Source of the DNA: Apostichopus japonicus
Lineage: Eukaryota > Echinodermata > Holothuroidea > Aspidochirotida > Stichopodidae
Reading direction: 5' to 3'
Length of the DNA: 37,500 nucleotides
Assembly (NCBI RefSeq): GCF_037975245.1
Contig: NC_092571.1
Span: 12,897,417 to 12,934,916 of the forward strand
Shown here: positions 1-14,071 of the stretch, piece by piece
Layout: each line of letters opens with the position of its first letter
Position numbering within the stretch: the first letter of the stretch is position 1
The notes under the pieces: generated by a model
What the model was told of the DNA's origin: nothing
The model's database searches: none
What the model saw: only the letters and a program-made list of their open reading frames with translations
Position numbers and translations under genes: made by a program

Positions 1-390
1 TTGTCATGGTAACATAACACCGTTCAACGTTGCGTATAGACCATAATATACCGTTACACAATAATACTATTTGACATACAGAAACAAGCCAATTATGATA
101 GAAAGTTTCGTTCTTGATTCAATTTCATCAACTTATTTTTTGTTTTTATGCGTGTTGTGTTTGTCAAGAGTCTGTTTCTTCGCTGTTTTGACATGCTCGC
201 AAGGTTGAAATAGGTAGGCCTATCTGGAGTTTTTTTTTCTCGCTAAAACATTTCTGAAAATTCAGTAACGTTTAACTTTGAATTTCCTGTAAATAACTGA
301 TCGCACGTACTCTGGACACTCACGTTATGCCATATAATTTATACAATAAAATTCCGCTAACGCGCTGATCGTTTTTCAAATCAGTATAGG

Positions 391-2560
<2,170 letters not shown>

Positions 2561-2632
2561 TTTTTATTATTATTATTATTACGCCGTTATTTATATAGCG
2601 CATAATCCACAAGTTCTATGCGCTTTGACAAC
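2561..2632 (-). mobile_element. SINE/L2-type 3' tail fragment
   Basis: Read on the minus strand, GCGCTATATAAATAACGGCG is followed by (TAA)n and preceded by CAAAGCGCATAG. This is the widespread 3' tail of SINEs mobilised by L2-like LINEs (GCGCTATATAAAT plus an ATT/TAA repeat). The upstream SINE body is not recognisable. Confidence 0.55.
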
Positions 2633-4034
2633 TTATTGTGTTGAGTTCTAACTTTGTCCAAATCCCTCATACTAAAATCATACTGTTCATGGTGTAAATG
2701 GAGCTAACACACGTAAGGTACGGTAATAAATTATATTTATATATCATATACATTCAGTCGTTTCCTATTTTAAGGTGGGGCCTTATTGATTCACTGCAGA
2801 TAAACATGCGAACAACGCAATATACAACTTTGTACAAGTGCGCCCAGGACATTTCCCTGGTAGGCCATCTAATAAACTCATACCGAACTTTTAAGATGAA
2901 CTTTTAAATTGTTAAAATTTTCCCCAAAATGACTTTTGCCCCGCACAGTGTTTACCCCCTCGAATTATTAATAGATATTAAAGATGGTAAAAATTAATGA
3001 GGAACGACATATTTATGTGAGGAATAATGCTTTTAATCGGGGAGGGGTAGAGGAGGGGGGGGGGGGTGAGGGACTCTGAAGAATCATACCTGTGATCAAG
3101 TTGGCATCTTAAGTTTGCGATGACGTTGTGATGTAAATAGTAGCAAGCTTTAGTCTTGCGTTGAATTAATCGGTCTACTATTGCATGGTAATGACAAACA
3201 GTCTGCCCTTAATTCTTCTTCATCGAACAACGGAAAAAATTAATATGAATTTTCCATTAGTTTTGATGGACACAACATTTACTTTTCGGATTGAAGAGTT
3301 AATAACCAGCTGATAAGGAAGTAACACTAAAATTGTTATTATAGTATAGTTGATCTATATTTATAGCTACAAGGTTCAATAAATATTAAGTAAATTTCGA
3401 TGTTGAACTGCAATGACTATTTTATGAAGCTTTAAGTGTTCGTTGCCAAAGATATTGGTAACTGGTTAACGTTTCAAATTGATCAATTATGCAGTTCTAG
3501 TGAAAACTATAGCTTAGTGCTGGAGCAAGTATAGCGTGACAATTCGAGAGCACTTCATACGATATCATATATATATAATAGAATAAAACAAACGATGCGA
3601 GCTGCTTCATATAAAAGAGTAAAAAAACAAAAAACAAACAAAAAAGATGAGAAAAAGATAGAAAAGAGACAAATATCCTTCATCTATGCCAATCTTCGCC
3701 CACCTGTATGAAATGTGATCCCACGCACCGTAATCAATGTATTTGGTGTTTACTATGTGTATAATACTAAACAGTGGTTTTACCTATAAATGGTAGATAT
3801 ATATAGTTTCCTGTAGTTTAGTACTACAGAGTATAATATAATGTTCATCGACGCGACGCGGTTTGTTAACGCAATGATAATCATAATACATGGGTGATTT
3901 CAACATCGCCGTAGATACATTTGGTTTTTAATCTTTGCACGCTATATATGATTCCGGAAGAACATACGGTTATCGAGGTATACTTATGCATTCGCATATG
4001 GAATGGAACTTCGGATTCGCTCATCATTTATTTC

Positions 4035-4036
<2 letters not shown>
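2633..4036. other. Gene-free stretch with a G-run
   Basis: No coding signature. An interrupted poly-G tract lies at about 3040-3067 (GGGGAGGGG... then ten or more G). An A-rich purine tract lies at about 3618-3665. Confidence 0.6.

Positions 4037-4123
<87 letters not shown>
4037..4123. repeat. (TA)n microsatellite
   Basis: About 87 bp of TA with one TG interruption. It produces repetitive Tyr-Ile open frames that are not genes. Confidence 0.97.
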
Positions 4124-5577
4124 TTAAATATACATATATGATAGCGAACTAAGCTCAATGAAACACGCAAAGAAGTTACGTACAATCTTATAGAAAAATT
4201 TATCAATCAATCGATCAACTGACACAAAATAAAGTATAGGCTGTCACTTGCTAAAGTGTCGAATGGAATAGCTCAGTGGACGGATAATTTGATAAAGGTA
4301 TAGGCTTCAATTTTATCATTGTCCTTGAATGCAACCAAATGCATTTAGTAGCATCATTTGCACATTGATTTCATTCTGACCCTCTAGCACCACCGTTCTC
4401 CTCCCCCACCCAACCCCCTCTCACCTAATAAGTACTTGCATCATATTTGGTGGGACCAACTTCAATTACCTTATGCCTGCAGATTAAATTTGGAAACGTC
4501 TTTAAAGAGAACGAATGGTTATCGATGGGGTGGCCTTGTAGTAATTAGTAGTTAGAGCTTAATTGTTACACTGTATTTTTTCCATACCCCTAACCCACTT
4601 CCCTCATCCTCCCTTCTCGTCCACCAAAATGGAGCTCTACCACAGCACAACTGTGGGGCGAAACTGTCACCCACTAATATATGTAGTTTAGTTTCTAAAC
4701 CTGATCTCTCCCTGTACTCGAGGATCACTTTTTGAAAGGGAACCATAAAATCAGCCGGCTCTTACATGACCCATGGAGCTATAAACTGTTTATAGCTCCA
4801 TGCATGACCTCTGTAAAAAAAACTGTAAATACTTAAAATGTCTCCAGGTTATCCGGTGATTCTTGTTCAACTGTGTGAAAGGAAAACAGAAACCCCAATT
4901 CACCAAAATATTGTTAATTTGTGCAAGGAACTTAATGTTGATCTCCGGTTTACACTTCTTGCAGTTTAATCAATTCCGGTAGCTGGTGCTATGCTTGTAT
5001 ACCGTGAGTCACTCAAACAAAGATACTTCAGTACATTTGAACCGCAACTTCAAATATTTCCGAGTGAAAATAAATGTCTGGCTTTTCGAAGGCGAAACAA
5101 TAACCAATTTACTATCTCAAAAAAAAAACAGTACTTGATAACTAAATGTGTAGTTGGTTTAGTTCGAAAACATCTTTATATATCATTGAAGTCAAACGAA
5201 ACGAAACGATCTTTGATTTTTAAGTAGCATAAGAAATTTATCAAAATCAATAAGTAAGACGGCATGCTTTAAGAATGGAGATTATTTTTAGAAAGTGTTA
5301 AAAAACATTAAAAGGTATATATATATAAACACTCATTAACGGCGTCTATACAGCTCCAGCATCAATACGGCTTTCTATCGATTTTGATATATGAAACATG
5401 ACAAAAAATATGACACTTAAGTTGAAATATTCCTTTAGAAATCAAATGTTGTAAAAGGTACACTGTTACATCGATAGTGTCACCATAGAGATATAAAACC
5501 TTTAACATAGGCACAACCTTGGGAACTTCTCGTTTTCATGTTTCTAGCTATTTGTATACATATAGCCTTTAATTATA
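4124..5577. other. Gene-free stretch, possible decayed tRNA-like head
   Basis: No gene. At about 4266-4280 the plus strand reads AATAGCTCAGTGGACGG, a good RNA polymerase III box A (TRGCNNAGTGG). The expected box B about 35 nt on (near 4303-4313) is only loosely matched. This may be a degraded SINE head. Confidence 0.3.
4772..4802. repeat. Perfect 31-nt hairpin
   Basis: Inverted repeat with 14-bp perfect arms (CATGGAGCTATAAA) and a 3-nt loop. The directly repeated heptamer CATGACC flanks it on both sides. Confidence 0.9.
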
Positions 5578-5618
5578 AATATATATATATATATTCATTT
5601 ATATATATATATATATTC

Positions 5619-5657
<39 letters not shown>

Positions 5658-5762
5658 CTATTCATTAATATATAGAGGCTATATATAGCCTATATATATT
5701 GCCTATATATCCTATATAAAGGCTATATATATCCTATATATAGCCTATATAGCCTATATATA

Positions 5763-5800
<38 letters not shown>
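5578..5800. repeat. Composite TA / TATAGCC simple repeat
   Basis: (TA)n tracts separated by TTCATT. They run into about 100 bp of variants of GGCTATATATAGCC (self-complementary) and CCTATATA, then end in another (TA)n tract. Likely slippage-derived and strongly palindromic. Confidence 0.9.
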
Positions 5801-6413
5801 TTAAATCTAACTGTCTAACGAAACTAATTGCACGTAACCTTTATCACTATAAAATGTTCAAATGTTTAATGATTTCGTAAAGATGGAAACCCGCTTTCAA
5901 TTGGTTATGGTAAGGTCGTACTATAGAAATGAAGGAAGAGTATTGTCAGTTGCTAAAAACGTTCATTTATCATAAAATGGGACTACTTAATTACTTCGTT
6001 AATCATTACGTTTACATTGCTATGCGCAATCTAACGTATTTTAACTTAAAAGCTCACGAAAAGGCTGTCTATTTGTTGATGTCAAACACATTATAATCCC
6101 AACAAACGGTTTCAAGACAGCTCAGGATATTATATACAACTTTAGCAATTTGCACTGAGTAGAATGGTTTGTACTTCTTACAAAGGAGACTGACGCAATT
6201 ATAAGCAATTACTCTCATCAGTAATTATAGTACATAACATGTTTACAGTTTAACATGAAACCATCATATTGAATGAATTTGTGTTTGAGATGTACAACGC
6301 GTATATAGCTATTATACAAAAACTAATAGCGATGTAGCGTTTTTTGTACGATGACCTACAAAGAGACCCAAATACCTTATGTTGTATATCTTTCACCCCT
6401 TCTTGAAATGTAC

Positions 6414-6467
6414 AGTATAGTAACATATGTTACAGGTGGCACCAGTAGTTACTGTACTAGCTATGTG
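6414..6467 (+). mobile_element. Solo right end of foldback MITE (family of 26676-27038)
   Basis: Shares TAACATRTGTTACAG and then CAGTAGTTACTGTACTAGC plus TATGTG with the full copy in sulfatase intron 1. The middle is missing. Confidence 0.75.
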
Positions 6468-6664
6468 TTTGAAGTAACGGAGGTACGGTACCGCTTGATT
6501 CCAGTTCACACCTCTCTTTAAATTACGCCATATATCGTCATGTAGAGAACGAAGAAAGGCCATATTTCCATAGGCCTATACTTGTAGCAAAAAAACGACT
6601 AGATACGACTTCATTTTAGAATCGAGTATTAAAGAAGTCGGACTCGTCAGTGCTTGGTGCAGAA

Positions 6665-6770
6665 ACTATACTGTTCATGTCCTACAACCGTGCATCAGCA
6701 ATATTTATACTGTGTGATCGTAACATGTATTACAGGACATGAACAGTAGTTACTGTACCAGCCATGCGTG
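6665..6770 (+). mobile_element. Internally deleted foldback MITE
   Basis: The left part (ACTGTTCATGTCCTACAACC and GTGCATCAG) and the right part (GGACATGAACAGTAGTTACT and GTACCAGCCATG) are inverted relative to each other. Both match the arms of the copy at 26676-27038. The AT-rich centre is reduced to about 40 bp including TAACATGTATTACAG. Confidence 0.75.
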
Positions 6771-7055
6771 CAGTATCGGGTGAAAGTTTAGCTTTCTTTT
6801 GTTACATGGACTTATTGAAACTGAGGTGCATGCAGACGGTATATAAACTAGTTTATAAATAGTAATAGGACCTAATAATACGGTAATAGGACGTATAATC
6901 ACTTACAAAAGCAATGATCCACAGGAGATGCGATGAGGTCGAGCATGATGTGTGACTGGTGACAATCTTCAAAAAGGTTATGGATGTGGAAAAAAAAACT
7001 TTTGGGATACACTTGGTTCTCTGGCAAAAGTGTAGATCTGGTTGGTCATATCAAG

Positions 7056-7205
7056 CCCAAGAAGTGCCATTTCCGGTGATCTGGGAGGTGGGGTACCAAA
7101 ACCAGAATTTTTCTGGTACGTTGCGCGCCAACCGATGGTGGCGCGCCCCGCTTAGATAGTAATTCGCGCCCCCCGGGTTAGAAAATCCTGGATACGCCCC
7201 TGGGT
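7056..7205. mobile_element. Possible transposon terminus
   Basis: The right edge reads AAAATCCTGGATACGCCCCTG. Its complement, CAGGGGCGTATCCAGGATTTT, resembles hAT-type termini. The segment before it is GC-rich (GCGCGCC, CCCCCCGGG), unlike its surroundings. I could not find the other terminus or a target duplication. Confidence 0.35.
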
Positions 7206-8273
7206 ATGTAGGACTCTTTTCCACTACTATAGTCATCATAATATCTATAATATGAATCCCTTTCCTTAAACTTTATTGGCAGAATGTTCTGCTATTAAAA
7301 TGTCTTAATGTATGTGTCATGGAGAAACCACTGAATGTTACACACATTTCGCACGCAACTGCATGAGATATATTAAATATTTCCGTTTCATTAATAGTGC
7401 AGGTTTTTTTTCATATCACATTGTTCTATTTCGAAGCCGCTATAGTAGTTCTATATGTAATAAAACACATCAACGAAATTATAGAGGTTACTGTATCGAT
7501 ATTTACATCACATCAATACAAGTTTGTCTCAGTGTTTTAATGTGTCATGATTTTAGTCATCTGGTTAAGGGCCTGGCTATCTGGCTACCAGAGCACCTTA
7601 GTGTGATCAATTGAACTCCTTTTGAGAATACTAGGCAAGTTTGGACATGTCATCTACGAAACTGAGTTTCAATGTCCCATATAGGCCACAGTATAGTATC
7701 TAACAGCCTAAAATTCTCCTTGTCACTAAGAAAACAGCTGTGATAATTATTCTGTGCGTAACCATTGTGTTGCGGCCAAAAATGGACAGTGTGAATAATA
7801 TGTCAATTTCATGCTTGACCGAAACAAATAGCACACCCGGATATACACCGGAATTACTAAATTACGAAGTAGTTTTGGGTAAAGTAGTAACGAAAAGTTA
7901 TCACGATTATTAATTGCATTATTTTATATGTATTTCACTTTGAAATTCTTTTCAAACTGCTGTAGTTTAAATAGCCTCTGGAATTTCCGGATTAGTTAAT
8001 TCCAGCTAGTGCGATTACCATTACTGTGTCAGTGAATCACGTAAACCACATTGTTGATGACAAAAACTCACAGACGTTTTTCATAGAGATATTTTTTATG
8101 GAACGCCAAATGGTTCATACCATATAATTTAAAACGATATGTTCATAACCCGAAAGATATGTAGATAATGTACATAACAATAATAAAATACACTAGGATA
8201 CTTCGATCACAGCATGTATTTAGTGAGCTTTCAATCGTCATGAAAATAAAATAATTATGTTGATATTGATTAC

Positions 8274-8795
8274 TCATATCCAATACGCCAGAAACGCCAT
8301 CATGATACTATACACCGCAACGTTGCTTGTGTGTTTACTATTACCTAGATGATCAAAGTGCATGTGATGCCAAAATAATGAATCATTTGATGCGCTTGTC
8401 CCATCTTGGCAAGCTCTCGGACTTGTTTTGGACGCAAAGTGGTTGGACACGGATCTGCTGGTATCGGCTGCAGTCTTAGAAGTACCTTTCACAACATCTC
8501 GACCCTCGCATATTACAATGTACCCGGCAGGTGTCGTAAAACAATTAATTGTTCCATCGACTTACACTTACTTCGTCACTTTCCATGGCAGCTAGAACAT
8601 AGACGTTTTCAACTGACATCCTATACCCACCAACTGGTAGGTGATTATCAGAATCATACTGCACATTGGGATTGATCCAACATGACCGTTAAGCTTTTGA
8701 GATAGAAGAGTTCCACGTTTAGCATAGTGCTCCCAACCTATCTGCCAGCTCTCGCTACGGATTCTTCCTGTCCCACCCATACATTTCTTAATGGG
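8274..8795 (-). pseudogene. Broken coding region, unknown family
   Basis: Three minus-strand frame segments run into one another. The first (8592-8780) contains SESWQIGWEHYAKRGTLLSQ. A second, in another frame, starts near 8680 and reads NPNVQYDSDNHLPVGGYRMS then VENVYVLAAMESDEV. A third starts near 8555 and reads CFTTPAGYIVICEGRDVV, running to the stop at 8274. Joining them needs about two frameshifts. Alternatively GAA|GTAAGT near 8566 could be a real donor of a small exon. I do not recognise the protein. LPVGG-x-R recurs at 12913-13155. It could be a dead transposable-element ORF or a gene relic. Confidence 0.35.
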
Positions 8796-11700
8796 CCTTA
8801 AAAACTACTTAAATCTTCCCAATTCTTAGACCATTAGTAGTTGTATTTCATTCTCTTCAACCTTAAAACAAAAGAAAAACATTATAATGAAATATTGTCG
8901 TCGAATAATGTCAAACAAATTGCCAAACTTAATTCAAAACATGGTTGAAGACAATGGCAATAACATAGAGTTCACACGAGGTCACCTACCTTCACAGGTT
9001 TAATCCACGTCAAATAACAAATCAAGTTTTGAATCTATGACTCAGATTGCTATCTGCTCTGGATTATTTGTTATTGAGGTACTTCTTTAGTTTATATATC
9101 TTGTAGACAGCCAACGGAAATGTAGTCGTACGTCACAAGTAGTCTAAAGCCAAATGACCCAGTGACTCTTTGCATGTTCTGTGTTGACTTGAACTAGAAT
9201 AACCTAGATTATCTGTGGTTTAAATGACCAGTTGATAACAAAGGGACAAATGCATAGGTCCTACAAAACGTTTCTCCCACGGTCCGTTTAATTTTAGAGG
9301 AAAGGTTAAAGTCATATATACTTTGGTACTCCGTGTAGATGATGACACATCATATACGGAAAATTGTACAAGAGATGCATTCAAGTAACTGACCTTTGGT
9401 GACAGTTATACGTGAACGTTTTGTAATATATTTGTGTGTGTTGAAGTCCTATAAGTCCTTCATTTGCAGCTTTTGCATTGAATTGGTCAATTTTTACAGA
9501 ATTCATTACGGAAATCTCATAATAATAGAGGTCAACTTTTTCAATTTCAACAATCAAGGAAAGAAATACATTTCCGATATTCTTTCACTTATTGAGTATA
9601 AGCTAGCAGCTCTTAGTGCCTTAGGCTTAAGCACGCTACCGGGCGAACCCTGAAAATTATTCAATGTAAAAAACCTAGTATATGAGCGAATGGTTATCTC
9701 TAGCCATTTGCTTCAATAAATCTTTCTACAAATTGTTAATTAAGAACCTCTGGTCTAGAAATAACGATTTTGGGATAAATATATCTACTAAGTATATTCA
9801 GTTATATGTCAAAAAGCTAGCAGGGAGTTCTCCTTAAATCGCTTTTGTTCTCGTTGTTGATTAACTGGGTAATTGGCAGTTTTTTTAATTCGAGTTAATA
9901 CACGTTGTCCTAATCATATTCCTCTCCATTTTGTATGAGGTCGCAGTTAGTTGTGCTCATATCCAGAGAAAGCAAAACCATACTACACTCGGGTACCATC
10001 GCGACTCTATTACTCATATTCGTGCTCATAGACGGAGGCTTGTATTTCTACTCATAGCTTGTACTCACGACGTTTGGTCCAATTTGGAATCATCCACATT
10101 AAATTTTCCAACTTTGGAAAGGCGATTATTTCTTGGGCAATAACTTTTATAGCTTGAATATTAGAGGTCGCTGTTTGAAATTCCGAAAGATGGACATGTA
10201 AAATATTATTGTCGCATTCAATTTGAGCAATCGTTTTGTGGAGTTCAACATTTTGTATTTAAGTAGCCTACCATGACACAAATACAGTAATGTACATTCG
10301 CTAGGGAAACAAAACCCTAAAATAATCTAATGTAATGCTTGAATTAGCATATGATCAGTTTCTGCCTTATATGATAGAGGATAAATCAAAGTACACATGG
10401 TGTAAAAATAAGGATGATTGAAGGGGATATAAACCATCTTAGGAAGTTCTTTCGTTAAACACGGATATTCACTCCGAGCGAGCAGACGGAAGAGTTTGGG
10501 TTCAGTATGCTAAACTTGCTCCTCTTCTAGCTAAGAATCTAAAGTCATGATGTGCAAGTTTGCAAGTGCCATGACAGGCCAAGACTTCAGCTATTATGTG
10601 GTTGGTAGGATATATCAGTTGAAAACGTCTATCTATACTTTAGCGGTCATTGAAAGTGACGTGTTTTTCGTGTGCAAGTCAATTGAACGATTAATTGTGT
10701 TACGACACCTATAGGAAAACTGTTGTTTTCCACATTTACGTAGTTTGATAGCTAATTTTGGGTGGAAATGATAGATGTTGTACAGTTATTTAGACTTTTA
10801 GCAAGAAAGTCTCATGATTTTATGCTTAAATGTTCCTTAGCTAAAAAATGGTGCTTTTGACCCAAAATGGCATTGAAAGCAGATGACTTGCTCACTGGGC
10901 TTGGTTGTGTATCCCAACTTGAAAAGAATTGATTTGGGGAATTACTAATACAGTATCTGTGGACTGGAGTTGTTGGATGTCCATATTATATCACCATATA
11001 TATTTATACAGGTAGTGAGTGAGTGAGTGTGCAAGGGACTAGTTTCACGAAACTGCATGAGAAGGCAAATGTAAACAACAGCAAAAAACACGTTATTTTG
11101 AAATCTTTGTAATTACACTATATTAGTACACCATGAGCAAACACTGTAAAGACATCGATATTTTGACATCAAACTTTAGAGCTGCCAAAGACATTAATGT
11201 GGATAAGCAAGTCGTTAAAGAATCACGGATTCACTCTCCGAACATGAAGATTAAGTTTTGTTTTCCGCTGTCGAAAATAATCCCTTATCCGCAGGAGTTG
11301 GTTTAAGTGCGACAGATGCTTTCACTGGTTCAAGGTCCATTGCTGTCGTTTTTCAGAGATATGGATTCACCTGGTCCATTTATTCACCATGTGGATTGCA
11401 CTGTGATCTCCATTTCTATGGTAAGTTCGAGACTGCTTAGGATTAGTTGTCTTAATGTACCGTTCATGGCTTCGGCTTTCTGTGTGGAAGAAACAAAACG
11501 AGTGTTCCAGGGTGTTTTCCGACATGTGCGTCGTTCCAAAAAATAATTTGAAAACTTGATTTTGTCTTCCCTTCAGAATTAAAAGGAACAAATATAAAAC
11601 TGAACTTTCGGGGTTTTCTACAGATTAAAGACTTAAAATATTATTCTCGGTGGTTGCCACTGTAACATTGAGTAATAAAAGTCATTGCTGTGATAACTTT

Positions 11701-12072
11701 CTTGCTGTTACCTTATTCTGCCTTTCTACTGGCAGTAATGTCTGCTTAGCGAGACCTTTTTTTGTAGAAGGAGTCTGCGTGTTGCAGTTACGGATGGGAA
11801 CATTTACTTGGAAATGCTGCATTTGTTATAGCTCGACATGGTGATCTGTTAAGATTTTGCTCATCCAGGAGGTTTCCAATCACCCTGCCAAGCTTCTTTC
11901 ATCGTTACTTGGTCGAACCCACAGCAACTCTTTCCATAGGAAGCAGTTGCTAGGTGACTGACTCTAAGGTTACCTTCGCCTTTCAATAGCTGCTCTACGA
12001 CGACTTTCCCACCATCCTATTCATTGCCGATATCATATTATGGACGCACAGTCGTCATGATTAGAGCAGTGC
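8796..12072. other. Gene-free stretch
   Basis: Many short open frames (up to 85 codons), none with family motifs or matching splice sites. A minus-strand frame of about 50 codons at roughly 11875-12025 (VVVEQLLKGEGNLRVSHLA...) is open but unrecognised. A short inverted repeat (AATAACAAAT) brackets about 9016-9075. Confidence 0.5.
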
Positions 12073-12117
12073 AATTCTTTTTGGCCTTTTGGCTAAGATC
12101 ATGTGTAGTATCTGTTC
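12073..12117 (+). ncRNA. U2 snRNA-like 5' fragment (pseudogene or SINE head)
   Basis: The sequence contains GGCCTTTTGGCTAAGATCA and, after one base, GTGTAGTATCTGTTC. This is nearly identical to the conserved 5' region of metazoan U2 snRNA, including the branch-point-recognition GUAGUA. The stretch before it is only loosely similar to the U2 5' end. After GTTC the similarity stops: CCCTTTCGAGGGGAA forms a small unrelated hairpin, and no Sm site or U2 3' domain follows. It is not a full U2 gene; a retropseudogene or a U2-headed SINE is more likely. Confidence 0.6.
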
Positions 12118-12912
12118 CCTTTCGAGGGGAATGGTGATACACACCCGACGATGATCACACAGTCACAGTCGCGATGCAAGGGGACTGTGGTTGAGAGTGG
12201 ATCAGTCGTTCTGTAGTTTGGTTTTCGTACCCAGGGTCTTTCCTGGGTGACTTTTCTTAAAAAGTATTCTTTGTATGTTGCCTGGCTTTCCTCTTATACA
12301 GAGCTTATTTATCTGATGATACGCAACAATTTTTTCCTTAGTAGCATTCTCAAAGAGGACATCTTTGCTGTTCGTGACCGGGGCAAAAGGCAGTTTTCTT
12401 GCGACCATATGGAGAGGATTATTGTACTGTCTGTCGTACTGGATACGGATAGGGGAAGTTCTAGGCAAACACATGTGTTCCATCATAGCGTCTTGGACTA
12501 ACTGACCGTTCTTTGACATGTCTTTTTTTATTTATTTCTTCCAAATTGGTTTGCACATCTTTGCAGAGAACTGGTTTCATGGGAAGGTATGCGCCAAGAC
12601 AACTAAGAAATCGTCTCACACCAACAGCTTAGATGCAAGTGTTGTGATAAGCCAACTGCAAAGAAACGAATAACGTCACGTGGATTTCTACCTGGCTTGT
12701 TCTGCATGAATTTCTTTTCACTCTAGAAACCAAACTTAGAGCGTCCAAAAACTTCCTCCATACATGAGCCACTCTAAGATTTATGCTCTGCAAGGGCTAG
12801 AAATATATCATTACATGTGTTGTTAAAGTTTCTTTATTCACCATGTCAGACAAATGTATACAAGCCTATACTCATTTACTGTATCACTGGCGCTGGTTGA
12901 CATTAATTGATT
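12118..12912. other. Gene-free stretch
   Basis: A 105-codon minus-strand frame (12202-12519) and its plus-strand shadow are present without recognisable motifs. The frame could belong to the same decayed element as 12913-13155, but nothing ties them together. Confidence 0.4.
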
Positions 12913-13155
12913 TTAAATACCTTCCTCGCTGCTTGGTATAGAGTTGATATTAAATGGAGGAGAAACTCTTCTGTCACCTCCCACTGGAAGTCTCTTGTAA
13001 CTGATCGTCTTGCAGTGGGGATTGGGATGGTGTGGGGAGCTGACTGCGTCATGCTGAGATTCGAGTGAAACGCCATCTTGAACTTCTATCTTGGCTTGCA
13101 TCCAAAGTTCGTTCCTGGACCGGAACAATGTTGCCTTTCTGACTGATGATTCCAT
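12913..13155 (-). pseudogene. Coding fragment related to 8274-8795
   Basis: An 80-codon minus-strand frame carries NPHCKTISYKRLPVGGDRR. It aligns with NPNVQYDSDNHLPVGGYRM of the 8.6-kb locus. Weaker agreement extends upstream (RS...W...AK...G..L.SQ) and downstream (SEEG versus SDEV). Frame and spacing are conserved over about 50 residues, so common origin is plausible though the match is short. Product unknown. Confidence 0.3.
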
Positions 13156-13361
13156 TTTTTTGTCTAGCCATAGTTAAGATCTTCCTGGAGTAAATGTACC
13201 CCAAATTTAGTCAAAATAATCCAGGGTAGTAGATAAGTTGATTGATAAGAAGCTGTTAATGGACATTCAGTTAAGAATGAACATTTCAACTCTGTGCTTG
13301 TTTAGTGCAATTAGCCAATCAGTAGAGAGAATCCCCATAACTGAAATGCCATAGTGCATAT

Positions 13362-13414
13362 ACAGAAGGCGCTCTCTATCCAGATTGCGCTCTATATACA
13401 GATGGCGCTCTCTA
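13362..13414. repeat. Short tandem repeat, three copies of about 18 bp
   Basis: Three variants of ACAGATGGCGCTCTCTAT in a row. Confidence 0.7.
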
Positions 13415-13820
13415 TTTTCGAAATGTGCTAATATATCATCTAGTTGAAAAACATGCAGGTAAATACCTAACCACCAAATAACAGAAATGCAGCAGATTAA
13501 ATACTGACTCTTCCCTAGGGTGGTCGAGTAAAAATCCTACGTAATATACTTCATAAACACAAACACTATGTTTCTTGCCGATATCTGATGCTACCACTCC
13601 CACATCCCTCATCCACATTTTATGCCTAGGTCTGACATATATAGCAACTTGTGTGAGGGGGTAACTTTACTTTACTCTTATCTCGGGATACATTTTCCTA
13701 AAGAGACGTTATGTTTTATCTAAGGAGAGGCATTGTAACAATTTTGGTTAGTACAACTGCCACTAATGTAAACACAGTGTGAAAGTGCACAATGTAAAGT
13801 GCTGAACACTTCAAACTATA

Positions 13821-13980
13821 GAGCTGAAATGTTTCCTTATAAATCTCTTTAGAAATAGCAAGAAATAAAACTAAGGCCAACATAAGAGAATATTTGTCTC
13901 TAAATATCTAGAATGATATATTGACAATACGAAATGTCAATAATGACCAGTCGTGCTGCCGACATTGTATTTATGAGGTA
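13821..13980 (+). repeat. Diverged direct repeat, copy 1
   Basis: Matches 14568-14714 in the same orientation. Shared blocks include TTTAGAAATAGCAA, GCCAACATA, TACGAAATGTCAATAAT and CTGCCGA followed by TGTATTTAT. There are scattered indels. Confidence 0.75.
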
Positions 13981-14071
13981 GATTTGTATTAAATAGATGC
14001 AATTTTGACATTCGATAGTGCATTTGACATTATCTATTCGGTGTTATTCTTAAATGGCTGATCATTTAAAC

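Larger units (their letters stand above)
5801..8273. other. Gene-free stretch with MITE fragments
   Basis: No supported gene. The longest open frame (100 codons, 7312-7614 plus) has no family motif. The stretch holds the two foldback-MITE fragments and the transposon end listed separately. Confidence 0.6.

Noticed and set aside
3921-4141. Open frames of repeating Tyr-Ile (also at 21856-22065, 24494-24712, 29260-29616)
   Set aside because: They are translations of (TA)n tracts, open in any frame, with no coding evidence in the flanks.
4262-4320. tRNA gene on the plus strand
   Set aside because: Box A is good but box B and the cloverleaf do not form.
12073-12117. Functional U2 snRNA gene
   Set aside because: Only the 5' domain is present; stem IIa, the Sm site and the 3' stem-loops are absent.
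13436-13618. Short open frames across 13.4-19.2 kb as small genes
   Set aside because: No splice-compatible neighbours or recognisable motifs; consistent with chance in AT-rich DNA.
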